Shown: one piece after another, positions 45,401 to 54,466 of the stretch | Position numbering within the stretch: position 1 is the first letter of the stretch | How the letters are laid out: each line of letters begins with the position of its first letter | Assembly: GCA_016743235.1 (NCBI GenBank) | Contig: VRZD01000008.1 | Span: 1-64,000, forward strand | Length of the DNA stretch: 64,000 nucleotides | Source of the DNA: Pantanalinema sp. GBBB05 | GTDB taxonomy: Bacteria > Cyanobacteriota > Cyanobacteriia > Leptolyngbyales > Leptolyngbyaceae | Reading direction: 5' to 3' | The notes under the pieces: generated by a model | Database searches by the model: none | Seen by the model: the letters and a program-made list of their open reading frames with translations, nothing else | What the model was told of the DNA's origin: nothing | Program-made: the position numbers and the translations under genes

Positions 45401-47126
45401 GAAAAACATCATAAGCGGTTTTACCGAGTAGTTCCTCAGCCGGAGCAATCAGAAGAGCTGGGTTTGTTAACGGAATTTTAACGTACCGTCCATTCCGATC
45501 GATCACCAGCACCACATCAGACATCGCATGAAATAATGCCTTTAATTCTGCTTCGGAATGCTTTAAAGCATCCTCTGCTTGTTTACGTTCAGTAATGTCT
45601 TGACACACGCCCACCAGTTGGTGAACTTGTCCTGTTTGATCACGAACTGGAAAAGCTCGTTCCCAGATCCACCGTATTTCCCCATCCGGTTGTTGAATCC
45701 GGTATTCGATCGTCCAGCCAATCTGCCGTTGCTGAGTCATGATCGGTAACACCCGATCGCGATCTTCTGGAACAATCACTTCAATGAATGAGCGAGGTTG
45801 AGCATAGAGACTTGCCCGAGAGCGTCTCCAAATCTCTTCATAGGCTGCATTGACATACAGGATTTGAGTTAAATCATGGTTGGCTAACCAAAATACTTCC
45901 TGAATGCTTTCTGCCATTTGCCGAAATCGGTGTTCACTGTTGCGCAGAGCTTCTTCAATCTGTTTTCGTTCCGAAATATCACGCCCAAAGACCGTGACTC
46001 CAATAATTTGTCCATCTGCTGTTTGAATCGGACTGAAGCGATAATCAAACCAGAGTGGTGCTGGAGTAGTCTGTTTTTGAACCTCAATTTTGAATTTCTC
46101 ACCTTGCAGTGCCCGAGCGTAAAAGCCTTGCCATTGCTCGCGCAGGGCTAAGGATACTTCAGTTGGAAAAACATATTCATGTTCAGCGACTTCACGCTGT
46201 AAGACTTGGCTAAAGTTGCTCCGAAACTGGTGATTGCCAATAATCAAGCGGTACTGACGATCGACCGACCAAATGCTGCCATCTGTATTCTCAATTAAGG
46301 CCGTCAAGTTCGCTTCATTCTGGCGCAGCACCGTTTCCATCTGCTGCCGATCGCTAATATCCTGTTTAATAGCGATGAAATGACCAATCTCACCGTGTTC
46401 ATCCCTGACGGGTGTAATTGTCATTTCCTCAATATAGAGACTGCCATCTTTCCGCCGATTAGTGATCTCACCATGCCAAGTATTACCGGTCAAAATGGTG
46501 TCCCACAACTGACGAAAAAATGCGCGATCGTGTTGACCAGAATTGACTAAATCTCTGGGATTTTTGCCAATGATCTCCTCCTGGGTATAGCCTGTGAGTT
46601 GGGCGAAGGCAGGATTGATCCACTCAATGGTGCCATGGCGATCGGTAATAACGATACTATTGGCACAGGCTGCTAACGCGGCTGTCTGTACGGCTACCCT
46701 AGGTTGAGAAGGTTGAAGAGCAGTGATATCTTGCAAGATCCAGAGACGGCTGTGCAGCGAGCCTGACAGGGTGGCGACATAATTGACTTGCCGGGCTACT
46801 CCATCCGATCGTGTGAAGCCAAACTGACCTTTGACGGGGTTGGTAGGAAGAGGATCCTGCCAGGCCTGAGCCACCTCAGCCTCTAGTTTACAAATATCTA
46901 CAATTTTGCGCCCTACTAACCTTTCTTTGGGCAGCCCAAACAGTTTACAGGCAGAGGGATTAGCATCTAGATAGAACCCTTGGTCATCGGTAATAATTAG
47001 GGCATCAAAGGCATAATCAAAATAAGCTTGTAGAGAAGAGCAAGGCAGGTTTGCCTGCTCGCCATCTGCATCTGTATCAATGACTGAACCATCTCCAATA
47101 CTTGAATAAGGTTGAGGAATCTCCAT
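42465..47126 (-). CDS. Giant multi-PAS, multi-GAF sensor histidine kinase
   Basis: 1553 residues, soluble. In order: PAS x5 (about 25-650), GAF-1 (about 660-840), PAS-6 (about 855-965), GAF-2 (about 985-1130), coiled coil, GAF-3 (about 1150-1300), HisKA with His near 1327 in DFLSTVSHELRTPMSNIK, and HATPase_c (LLQNACKYTP; GGTGLGLSLVKKL). No receiver. GAF-2 resembles cyanobacteriochrome GAFs and has Cys about 1054 at the chromophore-attachment position, but followed by Pro (SEYCPLAYLL) instead of the usual His. It converges on the NRPS. It probably integrates several redox, light or metabolite signals; ligands are unknown. Confidence 0.93.
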   Translation of the reverse strand: MEIPQPYSSIGDGSVIDTDADGEQANLPCSSLQAYFDYAFDALIITDDQGFYLDANPSACKLFGLPKERLVGRKIVDICKLEAEVAQAWQDPLPTNPVKGQFGFTRSDGVARQVNYVATLSGSLHSRLWILQDITALQPSQPRVAVQTAALAACANSIVITDRHGTIEWINPAFAQLTGYTQEEIIGKNPRDLVNSGQHDRAFFRQLWDTILTGNTWHGEITNRRKDGSLYIEEMTITPVRDEHGEIGHFIAIKQDISDRQQMETVLRQNEANLTALIENTDGSIWSVDRQYRLIIGNHQFRSNFSQVLQREVAEHEYVFPTEVSLALREQWQGFYARALQGEKFKIEVQKQTTPAPLWFDYRFSPIQTADGQIIGVTVFGRDISERKQIEEALRNSEHRFRQMAESIQEVFWLANHDLTQILYVNAAYEEIWRRSRASLYAQPRSFIEVIVPEDRDRVLPIMTQQRQIGWTIEYRIQQPDGEIRWIWERAFPVRDQTGQVHQLVGVCQDITERKQAEDALKHSEAELKALFHAMSDVVLVIDRNGRYVKIPLTNPALLIAPAEELLGKTAYDVFPQVTAERLIHCIQQVLATRQPQTIEYDFLLNQQTTWFSASVSPLHADQVVWVSRDITEQKQTEQALKASEERLRRLHTALIELGKHPVLYNGNLATALQLLTKTAAQVLQVERVSIWFYNAESTCLILQDQYELSSQCHSTGIELCAADYPMYFQALADHAAIVVAQADTDPRTQDLFLHWLQPHHITSIMNIPIHFEGKTVGVICHEQVYTVRQWAIEEQNFASYLAHIVALILETRERQRTETALQHKETKLLEAQRVAHVGSWELDVRTKKITWSEESFHLFGFDPTQPEPSYEDHFQHIHPDDRAAVQAAIDQITMAGHAFVVDFRILHPDGSVKYIEGRGEAIQNRQGQTIQLLGTLLDITRRKQAEATLQQQAERQRLLSTITQHIRQSLDLNDILTATVTDVLELLHCDRVLILRVYPDQSSKIETEALVAGESSLAGETYLCNCLNECYPHFCRMTPVVVDDFASYPSEYCPLAYLLGLEAVAQMVVPVLHQDNLWGLLIAHTCHQPRHWQTWEVDLLAEIANQVSIAIHQAHLYQQVQQFSLKLERQVQERTIELWQSLHFEALLKRITDKVRDSLDEQQILQTAVQELAWGVEIECCDTGIYNAEQTTSTIAYEFTRTLRPAQGQTFMLATAPHADIYKHLLNGQFCQFCDSIPNPVRSQHRLFSVLACPIVDDQGVLGDLWLFKHREEIFNDLEVRLVQQVANQCAIALRQSRLFQAAQAQVQELERLNRLKDDFLSTVSHELRTPMSNIKMAVQMLEIILKRTDILQTNDRANQYLQILSHECQRETNLINDLLNLSRLDAKTEPLMLTTLDLRIWIPAIAEPFEERTRQQQQQLKIQIPAKLPSITTDLKYLERILTELLQNACKYTPAGETIAIAVAVLQQVAHAPSSLEVTISNSGVEISPKELPHVFDKFYRVPNNDPWKHGGTGLGLSLVKKLAERLQGQITVQSGENHVQFTLTLPLVLA

Positions 47127-47348
47127 AACTAATGAACTGAATAAGCCGGGTAATTGCAGAACTATTCCCTAATCAGCCTTCTTAATTTAAGGATTCCACA
47201 CTAAATCCTATAGTCACCAAAAACGAAAAAAGCCTTGTGTTTCGTTACAATTCAGTGGCAAAACTGTGAGATGGAAGCGTCAGATTTTGCAAAATGTAAT
47301 TATCAGAGTAGAGTAGACGCATAGGGCTGAAACCCTACCGGATAAATC

Positions 47349-47573
47349 ATGATCATGAGCTTGGAACGACGAACAGGTAGCCTGCATACCCATAAGAATG
47401 ACTATTATATCGAAGTGGATGGGTTGAAGTACCGGATTTTTGAATTCGATTACGGTAAAGTCAAAGCAGGCGATCAATACGGCTCTGGTCAGTTGTTCCA
47501 ATATCAAAAAAGCATTGACGGATTCGACGGCTCTGTTTATACAGGTAGTTTCCAAGTTGAAACGACCATGTGA
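47349..47573 (+). CDS. Possible small hypothetical protein
   Basis: 74 residues from ATG 47349 (or 72 from ATG 47355). Composition looks protein-like, with alternating polar and aromatic residues (HKNDYYIEVDGLKYRIFEFD) that suggest a small beta-rich fold. No membrane segment, no known motif, weak ribosome site. It lies alone between two convergent-strand kinase genes. Plausible but unproven. Confidence 0.45.
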   Translation: MIMSLERRTGSLHTHKNDYYIEVDGLKYRIFEFDYGKVKAGDQYGSGQLFQYQKSIDGFDGSVYTGSFQVETTM

Positions 47574-47780
47574 TGAGTGCTGCCTGGCAGTGACTGAATT
47601 GATGCAATGGTGAATATCGTAACTTAGTTACAACTGGGACAGGGTCTGATTTCGGCGCTCTAGAGCGTCTTGCAACTGTGGGTGAGAGATGAGCTGATGG
47701 TGAACTGACATCTCTAGTTGGCAACAGTGTGGATCTAGCTCGACTTCGATTGATAGGCTGTGTAACTAGCGCAGTAGCGA

Positions 47781-50450
47781 TTAACCAACGCAGTTGAGTA
47801 AGATCGCAATTACTCGGAGCAATTCTTCGGGTGCGACAGGTTTAGCCAGGTGGCGCTGGAACCCGGCGGCTAAGGCTTGTTGCTGATCGAGCTCACCAGC
47901 ATATGCAGTTAGGGCGATCGCGGGAAATGTCTCTCCTGTCGCTAGCCAACGGGAGCGAATTAACCGCATCAATTCATAACCGTTAGTTTCCGGCATGCCA
48001 ATATCGCTAATCAGTAGAGCGGGTAAAGCTTGTTCCAACAAGCGTAGGGCTTCTCCAGCAGAACTCGCTACCTTTACCTCAGCACCCGCCTGCTCCAGAA
48101 TCACAGCAATTAACTCACGGGAATCCGGCTCATCATCAACCACTAATATGGGTAATCCACTTAAATTGACCGCATTAGTGACTCGATTCACAGAGGACTG
48201 AGATGGGGACTGCGGCATAATCAGGGGTAAGCAAACGGTAAACGTTGCACCCTTGTCATCCCCCTCACTCGCCGCCATAATTTGACCACCATGTAGTTCC
48301 ACCAGATGCCGTGCGATCGCCAACCCTAAGCCCAACCCACCATGACGACGAGTGGTACTCCCATCGGCTTGCCGGAAATAATCAAACACATATGGCAAGA
48401 AGCTGGAACTAATGCCTTTACCCGTATCCGTAATGGTAATTTGCGCCGAATCTGTTCCCTGACCTGCGATCGCCTCTAACCGCACCGTAATCTGCCCTCC
48501 CGGTGGCGTGAACTTCACCGCATTAGATAACAGATTCCAGATGACTTGTTGCAACCGCCCCGTATCACCTAACACTGGGCGGAGTTCAGAGGTCAATTGG
48601 CAATTAATCTGCAATGACTTCGCTTCAGCCGCTAATCGAATAGTTTCGATCGCGGCATTAATCACAGTTACTAAATTTACAGGAGCAACTTCTAACTTCA
48701 ACTTACCGCGTAAAATCCGCGAAATATCGAGCAAGTCCTCAATTAACTGAGTCTGTAGAGTAGCATTGCGTTCAATCACTTCCAGAGCTTGAGCCGCTTT
48801 GTCGGCACTAAATTGCCGGGTGCGCAGCAGTTTTGTCCAACCCAAAATGGGATTGAGCGGAGTTCTTAACTCGTGGGATAGCACCGCCAAAAATTCATCC
48901 TTGACCCGGTTGGCAGCTTCTGCCTCGGCGCGTGCTGCTTGTTCATTCGCTAACAATTGCTCTCGTTCTTGTTCAATGCGCTTGCGATCGCTAATATCTT
49001 GAGCAGTACCAACCCAATGGATAATTTGACCTTGCCAGTCCCGAGCTGCTCCAATGGCGGCAAGAAACCACCGGTACTGTCCGTTAGCCGCCCGAACTCG
49101 ACACTCGGTATTGAAACTTGCTCCTGTACGAGTCGCTTGCTGCCATTGCTCCCACAACTGCATCAAATCATCTGGATGCACTACCGTTCTCCATCCTAAC
49201 TGCATGGTTTGCTCAGGAGTTAGCCCAGTGTACTCATACCAAAAGGGATTACAGTACGTCACCCGTCCTACTGCATCGCTAGTCCAGACTAATTGCGGTA
49301 ACGCTTCTGCTAATAGTCGATAGCGTTCCTCACTTTCCTTTAAGGCATTCTCCGTTCGTTTTCGTTCGGTTAAATCTAAAACGAAACTCACTCCTTGCTG
49401 CCGCGATCGCCCCACCAATGTACTACCTACCAGCACTGGAACTCGTAGCCCATCTTTGCAAATCAATTCCTTTTCAAAGGGGGGGTTGATGCCTAACTGG
49501 CAGAGTTCAGAGAGGACATCGCGATCGATGTGGTGGTATTCAGGTGGAGTTAGAGCCTGCCACTGTAGCTGACCTGATTCTAATTCTGGTCGGGTATAGC
49601 CAATTAATTGTAGAAAAGCATCATTAGCATCAATAATCCTGCCCTCTAAATCCCAAGTTAAAAAGCCGATTAAGGTCGTATCTGCCAACTGGTTGAAGCG
49701 GGCTTCACTCTCCCGTAATGCGATCTGAGTGCGTCGCCATTCCGTAATATCTAACGACATACCTGCCAGCATTGGTCTACCCGCCAGATGTTGCAATGGA
49801 AACTTAATGGACAGATAGTAGTGATCTTCGCCAAAGCGAGAGTCCACTCCTTCCATTTCTACTGCCTGCCCTGCGGCTAGCACAGCCTGATCGTGCTCAT
49901 GAATCGATTGAGCGATCGAGTCAGGAAATAGATCAAAATCAGTTTTACCAATCCATTCGGCTAAAGGACGGTTAAATTGTCGCTCAAAGACCGGACTGAC
50001 ATAATGATACCGCCCTGCTTCATCCTTAATAAAGGCAGTGAGCGGACTGTAATTCATAAAACCTTCAAATAATTCTCGACTCTCTTGCAGTTTTAAGGCA
50101 GTTCTCTCAACCCGCTGCTTTGCTCGACGATAGCGGCTACTTAAACCACATAGAATCAGGGCTACCGAAACCAAAACAATTAATTGAAAGCAACGAGCTG
50201 GTGTATCTATCGCCAGAGAGTAAAAGGGCGGCACGAATAAGTAAATGGAAATAAGAGTCGCTAACCCACTGGCAAATAGCCCAGGTCCTAGCCCTCCATA
50301 TAATGAACTGATGATAATAGCAGGGTAAAAGAGGGCAAAGAAGGTTGGGGCAAGCATGGGTTGCAGTGCCCAGGTAATTAGGAACGCGATCGCATCGGCG
50401 AGGAAGGCAATTCCATAGGGCAGAAGTTGAAAGTGTGCCAGTCTAGGCAT
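47781..50450 (-). CDS. Membrane-bound hybrid histidine kinase (DUF4118 - PAS x3 - HisKA - HATPase - REC)
   Basis: 889 residues. Four hydrophobic helices at about 10-105 form a DUF4118 (KdpD-like) sensor region (TFFALFYPAIIISSLYGGLG). Then PAS-1 (about 120-235), PAS-2 (about 245-360), PAS-3 (about 370-490), HisKA with His near 526 in [20 protein letters not shown], HATPase_c, and a C-terminal receiver with Asp in LLISDIGMPETNG and Lys in HLAKPVAPE. The receiver allows intramolecular phosphotransfer to an unlinked HPt protein. Divergent neighbours and no partner genes nearby; signal unknown. Confidence 0.93.
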   Translation of the reverse strand: MPRLAHFQLLPYGIAFLADAIAFLITWALQPMLAPTFFALFYPAIIISSLYGGLGPGLFASGLATLISIYLFVPPFYSLAIDTPARCFQLIVLVSVALILCGLSSRYRRAKQRVERTALKLQESRELFEGFMNYSPLTAFIKDEAGRYHYVSPVFERQFNRPLAEWIGKTDFDLFPDSIAQSIHEHDQAVLAAGQAVEMEGVDSRFGEDHYYLSIKFPLQHLAGRPMLAGMSLDITEWRRTQIALRESEARFNQLADTTLIGFLTWDLEGRIIDANDAFLQLIGYTRPELESGQLQWQALTPPEYHHIDRDVLSELCQLGINPPFEKELICKDGLRVPVLVGSTLVGRSRQQGVSFVLDLTERKRTENALKESEERYRLLAEALPQLVWTSDAVGRVTYCNPFWYEYTGLTPEQTMQLGWRTVVHPDDLMQLWEQWQQATRTGASFNTECRVRAANGQYRWFLAAIGAARDWQGQIIHWVGTAQDISDRKRIEQEREQLLANEQAARAEAEAANRVKDEFLAVLSHELRTPLNPILGWTKLLRTRQFSADKAAQALEVIERNATLQTQLIEDLLDISRILRGKLKLEVAPVNLVTVINAAIETIRLAAEAKSLQINCQLTSELRPVLGDTGRLQQVIWNLLSNAVKFTPPGGQITVRLEAIAGQGTDSAQITITDTGKGISSSFLPYVFDYFRQADGSTTRRHGGLGLGLAIARHLVELHGGQIMAASEGDDKGATFTVCLPLIMPQSPSQSSVNRVTNAVNLSGLPILVVDDEPDSRELIAVILEQAGAEVKVASSAGEALRLLEQALPALLISDIGMPETNGYELMRLIRSRWLATGETFPAIALTAYAGELDQQQALAAGFQRHLAKPVAPEELLRVIAILLNCVG

Positions 50451-51173
50451 AATTGATTACAAACATTAGATAAACCAAGAATCATTACAGGACACTCGTA
50501 GCCTGTCTGACCGAAACTACTGACCTAAGGCTTCGCAGGTTGGCTAGGCGGCGATCGTGAATAGAAAGATTAATCACCCCCGCAGGAAGGATTCCTGTAA
50601 TTCAGTCAGAAATTACCTCCCAAAGATGTACTGATATAGGCAACACTTAGATGAGGCGTTTTATTCATCCTCGAACCGAGTTACTATTCAATTCTGGGCA
50701 TTGCAATGCCTGACAGGAAAGCATAACCAGCCACTATATCCGCTAATTATGAAGTAATTTAAGTTTTGTTATTTAGGTTTTATTGAAACATCATCTCTAT
50801 TGCCTTCACCTCAATTTCATCGCAATAGCTGTGATCATAATTTCACTCTGGCAACCAAAAAACCAACCTATAGGAATAGATTTGGTGGCACCAAAGCATG
50901 ACATTAAGCAATCGGTCGGATGACTAAATTAGTAAAAGTAGATCAAGATTTTTCTATTAAAGGAGAATACAATTCGGCTTAATATACGAATCTTTCTTGA
51001 AGGGGAAAAATTATTTTTTTGAGTGAGCTATGGTTCTAGACACTGCGAACAACAATGCAGACTCAAAGTCAACCTGACAGATTCATCCTGTTTTTCATAA
51101 CTTTAAGTGCCGCTAATTGTGCACAACGATCAACAGGTTTTAGTGTCCTTCAAGCAATCATTTAGGGAAAGCA
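50451..51173. other. Divergent intergenic region of 723 bp
   Basis: AT-rich, no gene or RNA family recognised. It separates the hybrid kinase from the Gly-rich secreted protein and must hold both promoters. The latter gene's ATG at 51174 has an AGGGAAAG purine run about 5 bases upstream. Confidence 0.45.
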
Positions 51174-51815
51174 ATGAACTTGAACTATAGTCAACATGCA
51201 ATCAAGAAGCTGGCTGGTGCTGTCGGCATTGTAGCATCCAGCGTATTCCTCGGACTTCCAGCTCTAGCCGCGATCAGTCCTCAGTCTTCGCCTCTAAATC
51301 AAGTTGCCTTAGATACAGATCAGCTAATCGCTCAGAGTGGCGGTACATCTGGAGCCGGGGGTAGCACCGGAGGCAGCACTGGCAATACTCCCAGTGGTAC
51401 TGGAACTACTGATAACATGGGCAGCCCTGGTAATCCTAGCCCTGATACTGATGGTGGTGCAGTAAACCCCAATCAGCCTGCACCGGGTACAGGTAGCGGT
51501 GCAGGCACAGGTAGTGGTGCTGGCGGTGGCATGACCCCAGGATCTGATAGTAGTGGTGGAGCTGGCAGCGTTGATAGCACGGGTGGTACTGGCACCAATG
51601 GCGGGGTAATTAACCCAGCCGGATCGGGGTCGGGTACTAGTGATGGAGCTGGTAGCGTTGATAGTACGGGTGGAGCTGGCACCAATGGTGGAGTCACTAA
51701 CCCGGCTGGCTCAGGCGCCGGGGGTGGCACCGGGGGGACTGGCATTGACAATACTACTGGCGACGGCACAGGTAGTGGAGCCGGGGGTGGAGAAGGAATT
51801 CGTGCGCTTTGGTAG
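51174..51815 (+). CDS. Secreted Gly/Ser/Thr-rich low-complexity protein
   Basis: 213 residues. A Sec-type signal peptide is clear: basic start, hydrophobic core LAGAVGIVASSVFLGLPALA, cleavage likely after ALA near residue 33. The mature part is almost all Gly, Ser, Thr, Pro, Asn and Asp, with no Cys. An 87-bp (29-residue) unit around GAGSVDSTGG is repeated at 51558 and 51645. Such proteins are often surface, sheath or matrix components; that role is inference. It has its own upstream region and no operon partner. Confidence 0.75.
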   Translation: MNLNYSQHAIKKLAGAVGIVASSVFLGLPALAAISPQSSPLNQVALDTDQLIAQSGGTSGAGGSTGGSTGNTPSGTGTTDNMGSPGNPSPDTDGGAVNPNQPAPGTGSGAGTGSGAGGGMTPGSDSSGGAGSVDSTGGTGTNGGVINPAGSGSGTSDGAGSVDSTGGAGTNGGVTNPAGSGAGGGTGGTGIDNTTGDGTGSGAGGGEGIRALW

Positions 51816-53072
51816 ATTCTGGTTTTAGGTAATCTATCCCTGTAGGGGGTGGGCTTTAGGCAGCCAAATCGGTAACATCGTCTATTTCCCCGCCCCTACG
51901 ATCGCCTGCTTTTGCAGCCATTATTCGCTCATATAATTCTTGTTAACTGATTGGGCTTCAGCTAGCCAAACAGCTCTTTTCAAGTGCCAGTAGTGTTAAA
52001 TTGTCGTGGCGGCACAATCATCCGCCAATCACTCGCCTTTCAAGTTAATATCAGCTTTGCGATCGTCTACTCCAACCATTACTCCAACTCATCCATCTCG
52101 GGTTCTGGCTCAGTCAGCGCCTAAATTTAATCATTTATAATAACTAAAACAAAATTAGCGACTACTCTATCAAACATTCATTCAGTAATAGCGCTAATAC
52201 GTCTAGAACATGCTATTAGTAATCGAACAGTCACCTTCTACGTCCAAGATACAGAGATAAATCGTTACCCGATCGCCATTAAAAAAACTGCGGGCAACGC
52301 TTAGTTTTGCCCTGCTCTCATAAGTGGATATAACGGAACGCTGGAAGTGGTGAGACATTGAGCATGTTTTTGCATGAATAGATAGTGGGTTAATTGTGGA
52401 TGTATTTGACAACAGCTTCTCTCGCCAAGTCGTGAAGGAGGATAGCGATCGCACCGGAATGTCCTGCATGCTGGACTAACTGCGGACTATGCAAGTGATC
52501 TGGAATGGTACCTATCGAGTTCCGTCTGATGTCAATGATGATGTCTGTGATTATCCACTTGCACGTAATTTGGTGATGTTAACGGTGGCGGTGACCTGTG
52601 AAGATATCGTCTCTTTATATTGCGACAGGCGAACCACGTCACTTCACGATTACCTTAAAAGATTTGAGTGTTCAATTGCTTAATTTGTAGGCTTTGCTGG
52701 TGTCAGCAGTAGAGGCCGCGATCGTGCCTAAATTAATCCATGAACGCTGATACAACTCCTCCAGTCCTGTTGTGTGGCTGGTGCACAGCGAACTAATTCT
52801 GCATAACTCAACTATGCGATCGCCTCAATTTCGGAGTTGGCGATGATTTCACCCCTGTAGTCTGCTCCGAAACAGCGCATTGTCACCTGGGTTGGCTCAG
52901 TATAACTATGCGCAACTTCTTGCACCACCATCACCTCAGAGCCCAACAGCAATAATGAATGACACAATTTTTGTTAGCATGACTCGAACAACATTTCAGT
53001 TTTAGGATAGATGCAGGCACAGTCAAAACCATGTCCCTGGTTTAACTATTAACTCCCCAAAACGTTAATTCT
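51816..53072. other. Gene-poor stretch of about 1.26 kb
   Basis: Several short open frames (52203-52469 minus, 52489-52683 plus) have no recognisable family and inconsistent coding character, so I do not call them. A short minus-strand frame near 52812-52931 reads more like protein (listed separately). Possibly a graveyard of decayed genes. Confidence 0.45.
52812..52931 (-). pseudogene. Short coding-like remnant or very small protein
   Basis: The minus strand gives 39 residues from ATG 52931 (MVVQEVAHSYTEPTQVTMRC onward), and coding-like sequence (CHSLLLLGSE) continues upstream of the ATG back to a TAA near 52985. The text looks like a genuine beta-rich protein tail. With no proper start and no known family, I treat it as a fragment; a tiny real gene is possible. 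Confidence 0.3.
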
Positions 53073-53654
53073 ATGTTGGATGAACCGTTAACGAACCACA
53101 CTGATGCAGAACCCTATTTAGTGACTGCTGTGATTTCTCATGTTGTAAAACCGGGACGCGAGCAAAGTTACGAAGCCTGGTTTCAGGGGATTGCCGCCGA
53201 TGCCCGAAAATTCAACGGGCATCTGGGTGTCAGCACCATTCGTCCCCAGGAGCATACCCATCCCGAATATGTGGTGATTCTCAAGTTCGATTGCTACAAC
53301 AATCTTAAGAACTGGTTAGAATCTGATATTCGGCGGGAATGGATTGAGCGATTGCAACCCTTGATCACCAGACCAGAAGCGATTCAAACCCTGACTGGGC
53401 TAGAGACCTGGTTTACGCTACCCAAAAAGCCAATGCCAGTTCCACCTCCACGCTACAAAATGGCGATCGTGACCTGGTTAGGAGTGTTTTTCACGATATC
53501 TCTGCTCAATCGATTGCTAGTACCACTACTTGCAGGGCTACCGAAATTACTCAGTTCTTTAATCATCACGGGTCTTACTGTTGTTCTCCTGACCTACTTG
53601 ATCATGCCCCGCTTAACCCAGTTCTTTCGCAAATGGCTATATCCCAACTTATAA
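53073..53654 (+). CDS. ABM-domain protein with C-terminal membrane helices
   Basis: 193 residues. The N-terminal 15-105 region fits an antibiotic-biosynthesis-monooxygenase (dimeric alpha-beta barrel) domain: VTAVISHVVKPGREQSYEAW and GHLGVSTIRPQE. Two transmembrane helices follow (about 130-150 and 157-178), with a basic tail. Such ABM-plus-membrane proteins are common but poorly characterised; some ABM domains degrade heme or oxidise small aromatics. It converges on the RRM protein gene. Catalytic activity cannot be judged from sequence. Confidence 0.8.
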   Translation: MLDEPLTNHTDAEPYLVTAVISHVVKPGREQSYEAWFQGIAADARKFNGHLGVSTIRPQEHTHPEYVVILKFDCYNNLKNWLESDIRREWIERLQPLITRPEAIQTLTGLETWFTLPKKPMPVPPPRYKMAIVTWLGVFFTISLLNRLLVPLLAGLPKLLSSLIITGLTVVLLTYLIMPRLTQFFRKWLYPNL

Positions 53655-53714
53655 CTTATACAGCTCAATAGTTATCCCAAAAAAATGAGGCATAGAGCGA
53701 TAGAGTATGTATGC

Positions 53715-53749
53715 AAAAAAGCCCAGACTGTAGAGCCTGGGCTTAAAAA
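53715..53749 (-). terminator. Intrinsic terminator between two convergent genes
   Basis: AAGCCCAG (53719-53726) pairs with CTGGGCTT (53737-53744). Read on the minus strand, the hairpin is followed by a run of T, so it should terminate the RNA-binding protein gene. On the plus strand it is followed by AAAAAG, so it is poor for the ABM gene. Confidence 0.75.
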
Positions 53750-53813
53750 GTCAAATTTCTTCTATGCTAAGAGCATGAAACTTGAGTATCCTAGATCGGA
53801 TCACTGAAGCGAA

Positions 53814-54134
53814 CTAGTAGCTACGCGAGAAGTTATTGCGCGAGAAACCATCCCGACGCTGACCGCCGCCACCACCGAAAGAATTGCGATTCTCGCGGGG
53901 CTTCGCTTTGTTCACTTTCAGATCACGACCCATCCATTCTGCCCCATCTAGAGCTTCAATGGCAGCATCCTCTTCAGCATCTGAACTCATTTCGACAAAA
54001 CCAAAGCCGCGCATGCGTCCGGTCTCGCGATCGGTAGGTAGCTGAACACGCTTCACAGTTCCATATTCTGCGAAAACGGCAGTTACATCCGCTTCAGATA
54101 CCTGGTAGGACAGGTTACCAATGTAAATCGACAT
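53814..54134 (-). CDS. rbp: RRM-type RNA-binding protein (cyanobacterial Rbp)
   Basis: 106 residues. One RNA recognition motif (1-80) with RNP-2 IYIGNL at 3-8 and RNP-1 RGFGFVEM at 42-49, then a short Gly/Arg/Asn-rich tail ending SRNNFSRSY. Such proteins bind single-stranded RNA; many are cold-induced and some localise mRNAs near thylakoid or plasma membranes. GGAG lies about 9 bases before the ATG. The 332-bp upstream gap leaves room for the long 5' leader often seen in this family. A terminator follows the gene. Confidence 0.96.
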   Translation of the reverse strand: MSIYIGNLSYQVSEADVTAVFAEYGTVKRVQLPTDRETGRMRGFGFVEMSSDAEEDAAIEALDGAEWMGRDLKVNKAKPRENRNSFGGGGGQRRDGFSRNNFSRSY

Positions 54135-54466
54135 TCAATGATCTCCAAAATCAAAAAGATGTAGAGAGTGAGATTTCGGAGAGAAGCCTGCCAAGAACAA
54201 CGTGAAAAATCCGTCAATACTAGAAACAAACACTGCAACCGACTCTGTATCTCCAACTTTATCTATCGTAGCACTTTTTCAGCTAATGCAAAACAAATCG
54301 TCAAGCGGAATTCTCTGTCTTTAGACTGATTTTTGCCAGGATTTGCCGTCTTACGACTGGAATGCTGGTGGTCAGGGTCGAAACTCTTTATCTGGGCAGA
54401 TGTCATGAAACCCTGAATTGAGCTGCAATATCGGGTATCACTTCGAAGGCTTGAGGGGGTAGCAGC
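54135..54466. other. Divergent region holding the probable long leader of the rbp gene
   Basis: 332 bp without a gene. Cold-regulated rbp genes usually have long 5' leaders; a purine-rich ribosome site is visible near 54143 on the minus strand. No defined thermosensor structure could be assigned by eye. Confidence 0.4.

Noticed and set aside
51473-51769. Pro-rich minus-strand frame
   Set aside because: Antisense shadow of the Gly-rich secreted protein; Gly codons read as Pro on the other strand.
52203-52683. Two short frames in the gene-poor region
   Set aside because: Neither has a family match or a consistent coding pattern; at most decayed fragments.
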